From NCBI GenBank assembly GCA_023391285.1, contig JAEWBF010000129.1, forward strand, positions 1-35,587: DNA of 35,587 bases. The letters are read 5' to 3'. This document shows, piece by piece, positions 7,449 through 18,464 of the stretch; position 1 is the stretch's first letter; each line of letters opens with the position of its first letter. This DNA is from Verrucomicrobiota bacterium (lineage in GTDB: Bacteria > Verrucomicrobiota > Verrucomicrobiia > Opitutales > Opitutaceae). The position numbers were made by a program, and so were the translations under genes. The notes below the pieces were generated by a model, which saw only the letters and a list, made by a program, of their open reading frames with translations, did not search any database and was not told the origin of the DNA.

Positions 7449-8225
7449 CTACGATTGGGCGGACGGCGTGGGGCGGGGTTTGCCGAGTTGCGGAACGAGC
7501 ATGGGCGTGCGGCGGCGATACTCGATGTAGTCGGAACCGTGATACGTCACCAGGTCGCGTTCTTCGAGTTGGATAGCGACGAGGATGTAGGCGGTCGTGA
7601 GGAGCGCGAAGACCAGATGCGCGCTCGTCATGTGGGGCGTGCACCAGAAGGCGAAAAACCAGCTGACGTAGAGGGGGTGGCGGACGAGCTTATAGGGGCC
7701 GGGCGTGACGAACTTGAGCGCGGTGTAGTGCTGGCGGCGGAAGAATTTCCAGACCTGGCGGAGGCCGAAGAGGTCGAAGTGATTGATGAGAAACGTGGTG
7801 ACCAGAACGGTCAGCCAGCCGAAGGCGAAACCGGTGTAGAGGAGGGCGCGGCCGAGGGGATTTTCGACGTGCCAGACGACGCCACCGATCGGTTCCCAGA
7901 AGAGGAAGACGAGGATGAGCGCGAGCGAAGACATGAGCACGTAGGTGCTGCGTTCGGCGGCTTCGGGAATAAAACGCGTGAGCAGGCGTTTGAAGGCGGG
8001 GCGCGCCATGACGCTGTGTTGCAGAGCGAAGACGCCGAGCAGGGCGGTGTTGATGAGCAGGGCGGCGACGGTGCCGCGGAGCGGGATGCCGTCGATTGTG
8101 CGCGGCACGAGGAAGCCGCCGACGAAGCCGACGGCGTAGAGAAACGTGGCGAAGAAGATCGCGTAGGAAGCGACGCCGTAGATCAGAACGGACGCGCGGA
8201 GGAGGAGGGACGGTGAGGGGGACAT
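7449..8225 (-). CDS. mddA: Methanethiol S-methyltransferase, integral membrane (MddA)
   Basis: Protein of 258 aa with about six transmembrane segments, in the isoprenylcysteine methyltransferase/NnrU-like superfamily. It closely follows the MddA pattern: FLYAVGFVGGFLVPRTID near the N-terminus, FALQHSVMARPAFKR, ERSTYVLMSSLALILVFLFW, FGWLTVLVTTFLINHFDLFGLRQVW, YKLVRHPLYVSWFFAFWCTPHMTSAHL and IQLEERDL. MddA methylates methanethiol with S-adenosylmethionine to release dimethyl sulfide. The RHPLY and EERD motifs are the SAM-binding elements of this methyltransferase fold. Length is normal. ATG at 8225, no Shine-Dalgarno motif. It stands alone on the minus strand, downstream of the hybrid kinase gene (51 bp gap), and is followed by a REP cluster and a terminator. 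The substrate assignment rests on motif recall rather than a search. Confidence 0.87.
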   Translation of the reverse strand: MSPSPSLLLRASVLIYGVASYAIFFATFLYAVGFVGGFLVPRTIDGIPLRGTVAALLINTALLGVFALQHSVMARPAFKRLLTRFIPEAAERSTYVLMSSLALILVFLFWEPIGGVVWHVENPLGRALLYTGFAFGWLTVLVTTFLINHFDLFGLRQVWKFFRRQHYTALKFVTPGPYKLVRHPLYVSWFFAFWCTPHMTSAHLVFALLTTAYILVAIQLEERDLVTYHGSDYIEYRRRTPMLVPQLGKPRPTPSAQS

Positions 8226-8275
8226 GCCGTGGTGAAACGGAATGTCGCGGGGAAAGGGGCCAACGAGAGTGACGA

Positions 8276-10528
<2,253 letters not shown>

Positions 10529-10578
10529 CCCTTGGGGAATTCACTTTTGCTTCGTAAGTGGCGAGTGCAACGGGTGGA

Positions 10579-10625
10579 AAGATCCAAGCGCCAAGACCCA
10601 AGCTCCAGAGAAGATCCAAGGCTCA
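10579..10625. repeat. Degenerate short tandem repeat, about 8-bp period
   Basis: Repeats of a CCAAG core about every 8 bp (GATCCAAG, CGCCAAGA, CCCAAGCT, CCAGAGAA, then GATCCAAG again). A 10-bp direct repeat AAGATCCAAG occurs at 10579 and 10611. It sits in the 176-bp gap between the TonB-dependent receptor stop and the hybrid kinase start; nothing else is recognised in that gap. Confidence 0.5.
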
Positions 10626-10704
10626 GTATCCACAACTGGCGGATGGAAGGCGGCGGCCAGCGAGGGGGAGTTGCGGCGCAAAGCCGCTCGTAGGTTTTCG
10701 GGCC

Positions 10705-13068
10705 TCACCAGCGGCGGGTGAGCGTGAGGCCGTAGAGGCGGGGGGCGCCGCGGATGAAGGTGGGCAGGCCGAAGCTTGCGCCGATGTTGCCCGCGTCGAT
10801 GAGATACTCCTCGTCGAAAAGATTGTCGGCAAACAGCGTGGCTTCCCACGCGCGGTTGTCGCTGCTCCAAGTCACGCGAAGGTTGACGACGGAATAACCG
10901 GGCTGGCGGAGCGAGCCGCCGAGACGGGTGTTGTCGTCGTCGAAGAAGAAAGCGGAGCGATACTGCCAGACGGGCGTGACGGCGAAGCGGCCCCGGCGCG
11001 CGGTGCGATGCTCGAAGGTGGCGCCGATTGATGCGGTATGGCGGGACGTGAGGCGGAACGTGGAGCTGGCGTAGAGTTGAGGTGTGCCGTTTTCGCCGGT
11101 CTCGTCGAACGTCGCGTCGGTGTAGCCGTAGGTGGCGAAGGCGCTGAGCGTATCCGAAATGAGGCTACGCAAAGAGATTTCGGCGCCGCGGCCGGTGGCG
11201 CGGCCGGCGTCGGCGACGAAGAAGCGGCTGATGTTTTGCGGATCCTGGACCTGGGTTTGGAAATGCCGATAGCGGTAGTCGAAGACGGCGGCGGACCAGT
11301 CGAGACGACCGTTGAAGGCGCGGCCCTTGGCGCCGATTTCGCCGTGGATGATCGATTCCTCGCCGGCGCGGAGGGGGCCGTTGGCGGAGATGAGCAAGGC
11401 GGCGGGGCGGCGACCGCGGGAGAGGCTGGCGTAGGTGTTGAACGACGGTGACACGACGTAGCGTGCGATGGCGCGGCCGACCCAGCCGGTGGCGTGATCG
11501 CTGTCGGTGAGCAGGCCGGGCGTGGGGAGAAACGCGAAGTTGGGGGAGTTGCCGAGAAGGAAGCCGAGGGTGGAAGGGTTCGCGCTCGGAGGAACGTCGT
11601 AGCCGCCGGTTTGTTTTTCGAAAGAGAGGCGGGCGCCGGCGGTGAACTCGAGACGATCGGTGGCGCGCCAGGTGCCGTCGACGAAGACATCCGCGGCGTC
11701 GAGTTCGGCGGAGTTGGTGAAGGCGTCGGAGTGGAACGATTTCAGCGGGGCGTTGGCGAGGGTGGCGAGTGGGGCGAGGGATGGGACGAGGCCGAACGCG
11801 GCGAAGCCGGCGGGAAGGCGGGCTTGTGGCACGAGCGGGTGCATCTCGGGGACGGCGGTTTGCGCGAGGGCGGCGGGGACGCCGGCGGCGAGAAGTCCGG
11901 AGCGAAAGTTGGAGGAAAGGAACGGCCAGACGGAGCGCTCGTCGACGAACACGCTGCTGGATTCGCGGGCGCGTTCGCGGGCGTAGGAGGCGCCGATGAA
12001 GCCAGCGAAACGGTGGCCGGTGTCGAAGTTGAGCCGGAGTTCCTGGCTGAATTGATGGCCGGAGGGATCGTGCGAAGATTCGAGCAGGGGGAGAAAAGAG
12101 CCGTCGAGATCGAGCTGCTCGAAGGAGTCGTAGGCGCGCCAGGCGGTGATGGCGTTGAGGGTCCAGGTTTCGGAGAGGCGGTGTTCGATCAGAGCGGTCG
12201 CGCCCCAGACGGTGCGTTCGATGCCGAGCTCGGCGCCGCGGGTGAGGTGGGCGTCGCTGAAATGGCTGGTGTTTCCGGCAGGGGGCGGGATGACGCCGCT
12301 CTTGAAGGCGGTGCCGGCGGGCGTGTCGCGTTGGAAGTTGAGCACGACATCGACGGTGGTGTCGGGGGTCGGCAGCCAACGGAGCGAAGGGCGGAGGGCG
12401 AAGGTTTCGCGGCTTTGGAGGTCGGAGCCGTCGGCGAGATTGTGGACATAGCCGTCGCGCGACTCGGCGGCGAACGCGAGGCGACCGAGCAGGGTGTCGC
12501 CGGCGAGGGGGGTGTTGACGAAGCCGGAGGCGTAGCGGCGATCGAAGTTGCCGAGGCCGAGCGAGAGGGAAGCTTCGCGGGTGGGCGACGGTTTGCGGGA
12601 GAGAATGGCGATGGCGCCGGCGCCGGCGCTGCGGCCGAAGAGTGTGCCCTGGGGGCCTTTGAGGACTTCGACGCGTTCGATGTCGAAGAGCTCCGTCAGA
12701 CTTCCGGTGATACGGGTGATGGCTACGCCGTCTTGGAAGATGGAAATGCGCGGGTCGTGGCGGGGGTCGGTGGTGTCGGAGCCGATGCCGCGGAGGTTGA
12801 TGCTGGGGAGGTTGGGGTTTTGCGCGGAGATGAAGAGGCCCGGCACGAGCGGGGCGAGGTCGGCATAGCTGTTGATGCCGTGCTGCTCGAGGAAGGAGCC
12901 GGTGTAGGCGGTGATCGCGATGGGGACCTCGTCGATCGACTGGCCGCGTTTTTGAGCGGTGACGACGATCGGATCGAGCGAGGTGGGCGCGAGCTCGGCG
13001 GCGTGGGCGAGCGCAAGAGGAAGGAAAAGGAAACGGATGACGTGGCGCCGGGGTGATGAGACTCCCAT
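10705..13068 (-). CDS. TonB-dependent outer-membrane receptor
   Basis: Protein of 787 aa. A signal peptide (RRHVIRFLFLPLALAHAAE) is followed by a TonB-box-like DPIVVTAQKR, the plug domain (VPIAITAYTGSFLEQHG, INLRGIGSDT, VEVLKGPQGTLFGRSAGAGAIAI) and a 22-strand-type barrel ending in LTLTRRW with the expected aromatic C-terminal residue. It actively imports a ligand across the outer membrane using TonB-ExbBD energy. The organisation is that of the siderophore/complex-nutrient receptor branch common in sphingomonads and Verrucomicrobiota; the ligand cannot be told. The ATG at 13068 is preferred over a far-upstream start because the signal peptide starts there. There is no SusD partner and no neighbouring iron or cobalamin gene. 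The downstream neighbour is the hybrid kinase, which may or may not regulate it. Confidence 0.93.
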   Translation of the reverse strand: MGVSSPRRHVIRFLFLPLALAHAAELAPTSLDPIVVTAQKRGQSIDEVPIAITAYTGSFLEQHGINSYADLAPLVPGLFISAQNPNLPSINLRGIGSDTTDPRHDPRISIFQDGVAITRITGSLTELFDIERVEVLKGPQGTLFGRSAGAGAIAILSRKPSPTREASLSLGLGNFDRRYASGFVNTPLAGDTLLGRLAFAAESRDGYVHNLADGSDLQSRETFALRPSLRWLPTPDTTVDVVLNFQRDTPAGTAFKSGVIPPPAGNTSHFSDAHLTRGAELGIERTVWGATALIEHRLSETWTLNAITAWRAYDSFEQLDLDGSFLPLLESSHDPSGHQFSQELRLNFDTGHRFAGFIGASYARERARESSSVFVDERSVWPFLSSNFRSGLLAAGVPAALAQTAVPEMHPLVPQARLPAGFAAFGLVPSLAPLATLANAPLKSFHSDAFTNSAELDAADVFVDGTWRATDRLEFTAGARLSFEKQTGGYDVPPSANPSTLGFLLGNSPNFAFLPTPGLLTDSDHATGWVGRAIARYVVSPSFNTYASLSRGRRPAALLISANGPLRAGEESIIHGEIGAKGRAFNGRLDWSAAVFDYRYRHFQTQVQDPQNISRFFVADAGRATGRGAEISLRSLISDTLSAFATYGYTDATFDETGENGTPQLYASSTFRLTSRHTASIGATFEHRTARRGRFAVTPVWQYRSAFFFDDDNTRLGGSLRQPGYSVVNLRVTWSSDNRAWEATLFADNLFDEEYLIDAGNIGASFGLPTFIRGAPRLYGLTLTRRW

Positions 13069-13207
13069 GGAAAAGCGCCGCGAGGATGAAGGCGGGCGTG
13101 TCGTGGTCAACGAAGGAGCTCGGGCGGCGGCTGGAGCTCGCGCCGAGAGAGCATCGCGTGCAGGTCGCAACGGCGGAGGAGCTTACGAGCCGTTGCGTGG
13201 AGTCCGC

Positions 13208-14011
13208 TCAAGGCTGCCGCTTGATGGAGTGGGAGAAACTTTCGCGGCTTTGATCGACGGCTTGCCAGAACTTTGGACCGATCGTGGCGTAGAGGGCGAA
13301 GAATTGTTCGGCGTTGGCGGCGTGCGGGGCGCCGTCGCGGGCGGCGAAGGCGGCGAGAGCGATGTCTTGCAAGGAGCGATCGAGTTGGAAGGCCGGGAAG
13401 CTGCGTTCCGGCGCACCGGCGAGGAAGGCGCGGGCGTGTGGGAGGAGCGCGCGGAGGAAGAGCCGACGGGCTTCTTCTTGTTGAGCCGGGTCGGCTTTGA
13501 AACCGCGCTCGTTGAGCAGTTCGAGCAGACGCTGGCGGGCGGCGGAAGCGCGGCCGGGGTCGCTGGCGGCGGAGGCGGGCATGGGCGGAAGTTCGCCCGG
13601 CCAGGGAAGCAGGCGGTGATCGTTTTCCCAGGCGGAGACTTGCGGGAGGGTTTCGCGCGCGACGGCGGGACGGACGCTGACGTAGTTGACGAGGGCCACG
13701 GTGTGGGCGTCGATCATGCGGCCGAATTGTTCGAATTCGGGGCTGCGCACGAAGGCTTCGACGTTGCTGCGTTGCCGGTCGAGCTCTGCGAGCTGTTTGC
13801 GATGCCAGTGCCACACGATCCCGCCCACCGTGACGGAGCCGATCACGAAAACAGAGGCGACGATCCACAACGTGCGACGGAACCACTTACGGCGATAGAT
13901 GGGTTTTTTGACGCGGACCTTCTGAAATTTTGTGGTCCAATCAGAGGCGAGTTCGCCCGAGCCGATACGCGGCTGGGGGGCGGGGCTGCGAGTGGAAGGA
14001 TCGTCGGACAT
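13208..14011 (-). CDS. Unknown protein with one transmembrane helix
   Basis: Protein of 267 aa that I do not recognise. Residues 1-47 are a polar, basic N-terminal tail (KKPIYRRKWFRR), followed by one hydrophobic helix at about 48-69 (LWIVASVFVIGSVTVGGIVW). The rest is a helical, soluble domain beginning HRKQLAELDRQRSNVEAF and rich in Ala, Arg and Leu. The positive-inside rule puts the N-terminus in the cytoplasm and the large domain in the periplasm. No enzymatic motif, cysteine pair or repeat is seen. ATG start at 14011. It lies 139 bp upstream of the TonB-dependent receptor on the same strand, so cotranscription is possible; the gap shows no terminator. Confidence 0.75.
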   Translation of the reverse strand: MSDDPSTRSPAPQPRIGSGELASDWTTKFQKVRVKKPIYRRKWFRRTLWIVASVFVIGSVTVGGIVWHWHRKQLAELDRQRSNVEAFVRSPEFEQFGRMIDAHTVALVNYVSVRPAVARETLPQVSAWENDHRLLPWPGELPPMPASAASDPGRASAARQRLLELLNERGFKADPAQQEEARRLFLRALLPHARAFLAGAPERSFPAFQLDRSLQDIALAAFAARDGAPHAANAEQFFALYATIGPKFWQAVDQSRESFSHSIKRQP

Positions 14012-14178
14012 CAGGAAGCGGGAATGGGTGGAAGACCTCGAAAGGGCAAACGTCGAGAGTCAGCGGGTGGAGGCGGCGCAGAGCTGGTAGCGCCGCGGAT
14101 GAGTTGCGGGCTAGGTGAATTGGCAAATCCACCGGCCGAAGCGAGATTTTGTCGGCGGACGAACCGAAGTTTATGGCC

Positions 14179-14211
14179 GCGCGCTCGCGAGGAGGACGCC
14201 TCGCGCGAGCG
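14179..14211. repeat. GC-rich imperfect hairpin downstream of the antiporter gene
   Basis: CGCTCGCGAGG and CCTCGCGCGAGCG can pair with a 2-nt bulge around a short loop. It lies 20-55 bp beyond the stop of the Kef-type gene in a 221-bp gap. The CGAGGCGTCC part resembles repeat family 2. No T-run follows, so termination activity is doubtful. Confidence 0.4.
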
Positions 14212-14232
14212 GGCGAACGGCTGAGGAGGCTG

Positions 14233-16011
14233 TCAGAGGGAAGGCGCGGTCGCAGCCGGCTCGGCGGGTTCTTCGAGGAACTTGCGATTCATCGCGCCGC
14301 GCTCTTGCGCGAGTGCGACGATGGGTGCGCGGAGCGACGGGTAGCGTTTGAGGAAGCGCAGGAAATCGCGTCGTGAGAGCGTAAGAAATTTCGAATAGTC
14401 GAGCGCGATGACGTCGGCGGAGCGATTGCCGCCGTCGAGGAGGGCCATTTCGCCGAAGAAGGCGCCGGCGCCGAGCTTGATTTTGTCTTTGCGGCGCGGC
14501 GGGATGACTTCGACTTCGCCGGAGCAGATGAAGTAGACGGAGTCGGCGTGATCGCCGGTGCGGATGACGCGCTCGCCGGGTTTGGCGCGATGGGTTTCGA
14601 AGTGGAGAAGAAGGACGTCGCGCTGTTCGGCGGTGAGGGTCGAGAAGAGCGGGAACTGGCTGACGAGTTCGTCGGGCGAGAAGGTTTTATGCTCGGCGGC
14701 TTTCTCGGCGGCGAGGCGGCGGGCGGTTTCGAGTTCGGTTTGGAAGCGCGCGAATTGTCCGCCGCGGCCTTCGAAGTAGAGCGTTTTCCAGCGCGGTCCG
14801 CCGAGGGAGGCGAGCCAGGGGCTGAGACGATCGACGCAGGCGAACGCGAGCGGATTGAGCGTGATGGAGAGCAGGGCGCCGGCGAGGACGAGGCTGAGGC
14901 CTTCGGCGGGGAGGAGTTGGTAGCTGAGGCCGAGGCCGGCGAGGATGAAGGAGAACTCGCCGATTTGCGCGAGGGAGGCGGCGGCGATCAGGCCAGTGTA
15001 GATGGGGTAGCCGAGGGCGAGCACGATGCCGAGGGCGATGAGGGCTTTGCCGACGATGATGAGCGCGACGACGGCGGCGACGTGACCGGGTTGGTTGATG
15101 AGGATGGAAGGATCGAACAGCACGCCGACCGAAACGAAAAAGAGAACGGCGAACGCGTCTTGAAGCGGCAGGGAGTTTTCAGCGGCGCGATGGCTGAGAT
15201 CGGATTCGCTGAGGACAACGCCGGCGAAGAACGCGCCGAGGGCGAAGGAGACGTCGAAGAGTTTGGCGGATCCGAAAGCGATGCCGAGCGAAACGGCGAG
15301 GACGCACAGCGTGAAAAGTTCGCGCGAGCCGGTGCGCGCGACCTGGCGGAGGAGCCAGGGCATGACGCGCGGGCCGAAGAAGAGAACGATGAGGACGAAC
15401 GCGCTGACCTTGATGGCGGTGTCGCCGAGCTTGGCGAGGAGGCTGGCGTGAGCAGGGCCGTGGCCATCGTCGGGCACGTGTCCACCGAGGGCGGGCGCGA
15501 ATGCCGGAAGCAGGACGAGCGCGAGGACCATCGCGAGGTCTTCGACGATGAGCCAGCCGACGGCGATGCGACCGTTGGGGGTGGAGACGGCGTTGCGCTC
15601 CTCGAGGGCTTTGAGGAGAACGACGGTGCTGGCGACAGAAAGGCTGAGGCCGAGGACGAGGCCGGCGCCGAGCGACCAGCCCCAGAAATGCGTAAGTGCG
15701 ATGCCGAGGAGGGTGGCGAGCGCGATTTGAAGGATGGCGCCGGGAATGGCGATGCGACGGACGGCGAGGAGGTCGGCGAGCGAGAAATGCAGGCCGACGC
15801 CAAACATGAGAAGCATGACGCCGATTTCGGCGAGTTGTCCGGTGATGGCGGGATCGGCGACGAAGCCGGGTGTGAATGGACCGATGATGATGCCGGCGAT
15901 GGCATAGCCGACGAGCGGCGGGAGACGGAAGCGTTGCGCGGTGTAGCCGAACGCGAAGGCGAGCACGAAACCGATCGCGATCGTGGAAATGAGCGTGACG
16001 TCGTGCGGCAT
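14233..16011 (-). CDS. Kef-type cation:proton antiporter with cyclic nucleotide-binding domain
   Basis: Protein of 592 aa. Residues 1-400 are a 12-13 helix CPA2-type exchanger: LPPLVGYAIAGIIIGP near the N-terminus, AEIGVMLLMFGVGLHFSL, and FALGAFFAGVVLSES. It should exchange K+ or Na+ for H+ across the inner membrane. In typical KefB/KefC/YbaL proteins the C-terminus is an RCK/TrkA-N nucleotide domain. Here, after a short charged helix (about 420-445), it is a cyclic nucleotide-binding domain (about 450-560): FPLFSTLTAEQRDVLLLHF, GERVIRTGDHADSVYFICSGEVEV, FGEMALLDGGNRSADV. The phosphate-binding cassette with FGEMAL and the Arg before SA is kept, so ligand gating is plausible. ATG at 16011. No KefF/KefG-like ancillary gene is adjacent. 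Confidence 0.9.
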   Translation of the reverse strand: MPHDVTLISTIAIGFVLAFAFGYTAQRFRLPPLVGYAIAGIIIGPFTPGFVADPAITGQLAEIGVMLLMFGVGLHFSLADLLAVRRIAIPGAILQIALATLLGIALTHFWGWSLGAGLVLGLSLSVASTVVLLKALEERNAVSTPNGRIAVGWLIVEDLAMVLALVLLPAFAPALGGHVPDDGHGPAHASLLAKLGDTAIKVSAFVLIVLFFGPRVMPWLLRQVARTGSRELFTLCVLAVSLGIAFGSAKLFDVSFALGAFFAGVVLSESDLSHRAAENSLPLQDAFAVLFFVSVGVLFDPSILINQPGHVAAVVALIIVGKALIALGIVLALGYPIYTGLIAAASLAQIGEFSFILAGLGLSYQLLPAEGLSLVLAGALLSITLNPLAFACVDRLSPWLASLGGPRWKTLYFEGRGGQFARFQTELETARRLAAEKAAEHKTFSPDELVSQFPLFSTLTAEQRDVLLLHFETHRAKPGERVIRTGDHADSVYFICSGEVEVIPPRRKDKIKLGAGAFFGEMALLDGGNRSADVIALDYSKFLTLSRRDFLRFLKRYPSLRAPIVALAQERGAMNRKFLEEPAEPAATAPSL

Positions 16012-16199
16012 GGGGGCGCCGCTGACGGTGGCGAGCCGGAAATCCGGCGCAATTTCAAACCTGCAGCGGCGGATAGTGACGCGTGCGTCGGGGGGATGCC
16101 GATGGGATTGGCGCCGTGTTACAGAAACGCGATCAAGATACCGGCGCGGAGATCAGATGAATGGCGACGGTGTTTCATGCGGTGGCTCGAGGAATCCGG

Positions 16200-16796
16200 C
16201 TAACGGGATGAGGGTTCGGCGGGTTTCTGAAACGCGAGACCGTAGTGGTGGGGCGCGCAGGCTGAGAGATTGGCGTCGCGAAGAAAGGTGAGGCCGGCGG
16301 ATTCGGCCCAGGCGCGGCATTGGCTCGGGCGCGGGCGGATTTCCATCGGTGGTCCGCGCGGTGTGAGCGGATCGTAGTTCCAATGGAGGATGGAAAGATG
16401 TCCACCGGGGGCGAGGATCCGGTATGCCTCGTAGAGGAGCGCGATGGGATTCTCGAGATGAAGGATGTTGTAGAGCATCGCGTGATCGATACTCGCGTCG
16501 GGCAGGCCGGTGCCGTCGGCGATGAAATCGCGCAAGGTCGCGCGAATGTTGGCGAGGTTTTCGGCGCCGGCACGTTCCTGGAGCAAGGAGACGAGTGCGG
16601 GTTCGATGTCGAAGGCGTAGACGGGGCCGAGTGTGAGGCGGGCGGCGGGAAGCGTAAACGTGCCGTAGCCCGAGCCGAATTCCGCGATGCGGAGATGGGT
16701 CGGCGGAATTGGAAGGAATTTCGCCAGGATGTCGGCGGGGTCAAAAAACGCGGACCACATTTCTTCGGCGGGCATGCCGCTCTCGCGGGCTTTCAT
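16200..16796 (-). CDS. Class I SAM-dependent methyltransferase
   Basis: Protein of 198 aa with a Rossmann methyltransferase fold. Motif I is IAEFGSGYGTFTLPAA, the acidic end of strand 2 is YAFDIEPALV, motif II is FIADGTGLPDASIDHAMLYNILHLENP, and the post-motif strand is APGGHLSILHW. It transfers methyl from SAM to an unknown small molecule; the family (UbiE/COQ5-like type) covers many substrates. The C-terminal segment (CRAWAESAGLTFLRDANL...HHYGLAFQKP) is also typical. ATG at 16796 with no ribosome-binding motif. It lies 21 bp downstream of the protease gene on the same strand, so the two are probably cotranscribed; the Kef-type gene follows after 188 bp in which nothing is recognised. Confidence 0.87.
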   Translation of the reverse strand: MKARESGMPAEEMWSAFFDPADILAKFLPIPPTHLRIAEFGSGYGTFTLPAARLTLGPVYAFDIEPALVSLLQERAGAENLANIRATLRDFIADGTGLPDASIDHAMLYNILHLENPIALLYEAYRILAPGGHLSILHWNYDPLTPRGPPMEIRPRPSQCRAWAESAGLTFLRDANLSACAPHHYGLAFQKPAEPSSR

Positions 16797-16817
16797 GACA
16801 GAGATGTTAGCGGCGGT

Positions 16818-17678
16818 TCAGCGATGGAAGGGGATGAGGGCGTCGGAGGCCTGCTGTTCGCGCGATTTCTGACGATCGATCACGATGACGGACATCACAA
16901 ATTCGCGGTTGGGCACGAAGACGAGTCGGGAAACCTGGTGTGTCCGCCACGGCAGGTAGAAAGCCATGACAAGCCCGACGAACCGACCCTGTGGGTCGAC
17001 CACGGCGCCACCGCTATCGCCTCGCCAGAAGGGAATGTTGGTGGCGATCACGCGCCCGTGCGCGCTGGCGGACGCGCCCTCGCCCCGGGTGGTCTCGCCG
17101 GCGAGTTCAACACGGTGGAAGCGCGGCGCCGTTTCACACGCGGACGCGTAGAGCCGACTGAGTCCGGCGCGAGAATTCTCCCAAGGCAGTGGCTCGAGAG
17201 AGGAACACTCGATTTTTAAAATCGCGAACTCCGCGGCCATTTGCGCTCTGGTCTCCACGAACACGACACGCGGACGGACGATGGCTTGTCGGCCGTCGAT
17301 ATGGCCGATGAGCCAGCAATGAGGTCGGATCAGATGGGCGGCTGTGAGCAGGTAGCCGTCGGTGGTGATGGCGGTGGCGAGGCCCGAGTAAAGTTGGGGA
17401 GGTTCGAAACTGACCTCGAAGTCGTCGCCGCGGCTGACGAAGGTCGGTTGCGCCGGTTCGAACGAGCCGATCATCCAGAAGGAGGCCCGCCGCATCGCGG
17501 TGCTTTTTGGTCCCAATTCGGAGACGGCTCGCGCTGCAGAGGCGGCACGGTCCGCGGCGGTCGGTTTCGCCAGCTGTTCTGCTTCCTCAGCGCTGAGGCG
17601 ATCGTAGCCGCTGGCGGGGCTGGCGAAGGCGACTGCGGCCAAAACGAAGCGTGAGCGACGCATCAAGGCAGGTGGCAT
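16818..17678 (-). CDS. Secreted trypsin-like serine protease homologue
   Basis: Protein of 286 aa. The signal peptide is MRRSRFVLAAVAFASPASG (from Met6); starts at 17678 and 17663 are both possible. The chymotrypsin-fold catalytic blocks are present: LLTAAHL with His115, AEFAILKI where the catalytic Asp is expected, and WRGDSGGAVVDPQGRFVGLV with Ser222. The residue in the Asp position is Glu150 (codon GAG, read directly), so the triad would be His-Glu-Ser unless another acid substitutes. It may be a slow or specialised protease, or inactive. There is no PDZ domain, so it is not a DegP-type protease. It shares a likely transcript with the methyltransferase gene. A 12-bp palindrome CGCTTCGAAGCG at 17765-17776 lies upstream and could be an operator, without further support. 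Confidence 0.82.
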   Translation of the reverse strand: MPPALMRRSRFVLAAVAFASPASGYDRLSAEEAEQLAKPTAADRAASAARAVSELGPKSTAMRRASFWMIGSFEPAQPTFVSRGDDFEVSFEPPQLYSGLATAITTDGYLLTAAHLIRPHCWLIGHIDGRQAIVRPRVVFVETRAQMAAEFAILKIECSSLEPLPWENSRAGLSRLYASACETAPRFHRVELAGETTRGEGASASAHGRVIATNIPFWRGDSGGAVVDPQGRFVGLVMAFYLPWRTHQVSRLVFVPNREFVMSVIVIDRQKSREQQASDALIPFHR

Positions 17679-17840
17679 GTGGCTGCGCGCCAAGGATCGG
17701 CGCTTGGACCGAGCACGTCGAGTGACGACGCAGGTGCGAATGCAGGTATAACGTCTGGTTACGACGCTTCGAAGCGAACGTATCAGACGGGTCAGTTAAC
17801 CGAGGGCGGTCACGAAGCGAGTGTCGGCGGGGATACGCGC

Positions 17841-17870
17841 AAAAAAAGCCCGACGGGCGGGTCGGGCTTT
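17841..17870 (-). terminator. Rho-independent terminator of the suf operon
   Basis: On the minus strand: stem AAAGCCCGAC / GTCGGGCTTT with loop CCGCCC, then a run ending in seven T. It begins 16 bp past the sufT stop codon and marks the end of the Fe-S assembly operon. Confidence 0.92.
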
Positions 17871-17885
17871 CGGGAAGCGGAAGGC

Positions 17886-18449
17886 TCAGATCAGGCCGAG
17901 CTTCATCTTTCCCTCTTCGGAGATCATGGCTTGGTTCCACGGCGGGTCCCAGGTGATGCGGACGTCGGCGTCGCTGACGCCGGGGACGAGGACGATTTTC
18001 GATTTGGCGTCTTCGGCGATTGCCGGGCCCATGCCGCAGCCGGGGGCGGTGAGGGTCATCTGGACGTTGACCTTGTAAGACGGTTTGTCGTCGGGTGAAG
18101 GCCCGTTCACGGCTTCGACATCCATCGAGTAAACGAGGCCAAGGTCGACGATGTTCACGGGGATTTCCGGATCGAAGACCTTGCGGAGCTGACCCCAGAT
18201 CGCTTCGGGATCGGGAGCGCCGTCGGCGAGGGTGGCGGCGTCGACTTTGTTTTCGACCACGGCTTCGCCGAGAGCGTCGCCGTCCTTGCCATCGATGCGG
18301 AAGAGACCGCGGTCGGTCTGCACCGTGTAGCTGCCGCCGAGCGTTTGATGGATGACGACGGGCGTGCCGGCGGTGAGCGGAGCTTTGTCGCCGGAAGGGA
18401 TTTGGGTGGCGAGGACGTCGCGGGAGAGCGTGCGATCGCGATTGCTCAT
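17886..18449 (-). CDS. sufT: Fe-S cluster assembly protein SufT
   Basis: Protein of 187 aa. The C-terminal half is the DUF59/MIP18 domain: WGQLRKVFDPEIPVNIVDLGLVYSM, then VNVQMTLTAPGCGMGPAIAEDAKSKI with the conserved Cys, and VDVRITWDPPW-like DADVRITWDPPWNQAMIS. The N-terminal part (GTPVVIHQTLGGSYTVQTDRGLFRIDGKDGDALGE) is the extra domain seen in the long SufT type, so full length is present. SufT helps mature or deliver Fe-S clusters under high demand. ATG at 18449 is chosen (MSNRDRTLSRDV); nine more residues upstream would run into a palindromic repeat. It is the last gene of the suf operon, 87 bp after sufD with the 67-bp palindrome between, and is followed by a strong terminator. Confidence 0.93.
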   Translation of the reverse strand: MSNRDRTLSRDVLATQIPSGDKAPLTAGTPVVIHQTLGGSYTVQTDRGLFRIDGKDGDALGEAVVENKVDAATLADGAPDPEAIWGQLRKVFDPEIPVNIVDLGLVYSMDVEAVNGPSPDDKPSYKVNVQMTLTAPGCGMGPAIAEDAKSKIVLVPGVSDADVRITWDPPWNQAMISEEGKMKLGLI

Positions 18450-18464
18450 AAGCGTCGGAGTTTG

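Noticed and set aside
7108..7530. Plus-strand open frame of 140 codons with internal peptide repeats
   Set aside because: The repeats (ETLTRSATG, KRLRVPLRG, RNAHAFRYG types) are REP DNA read in three frames, a trap for gene callers.
14179..14211. Rho-independent terminator of the antiporter gene
   Set aside because: Hairpin without a T-run and with a bulge; kept only as a repeat-like hairpin.
17765..17776. 12-bp palindrome as an operator of the protease gene
   Set aside because: Self-complementary 12-mers rich in CG are expected by chance in this GC-rich DNA, and no second copy was seen.
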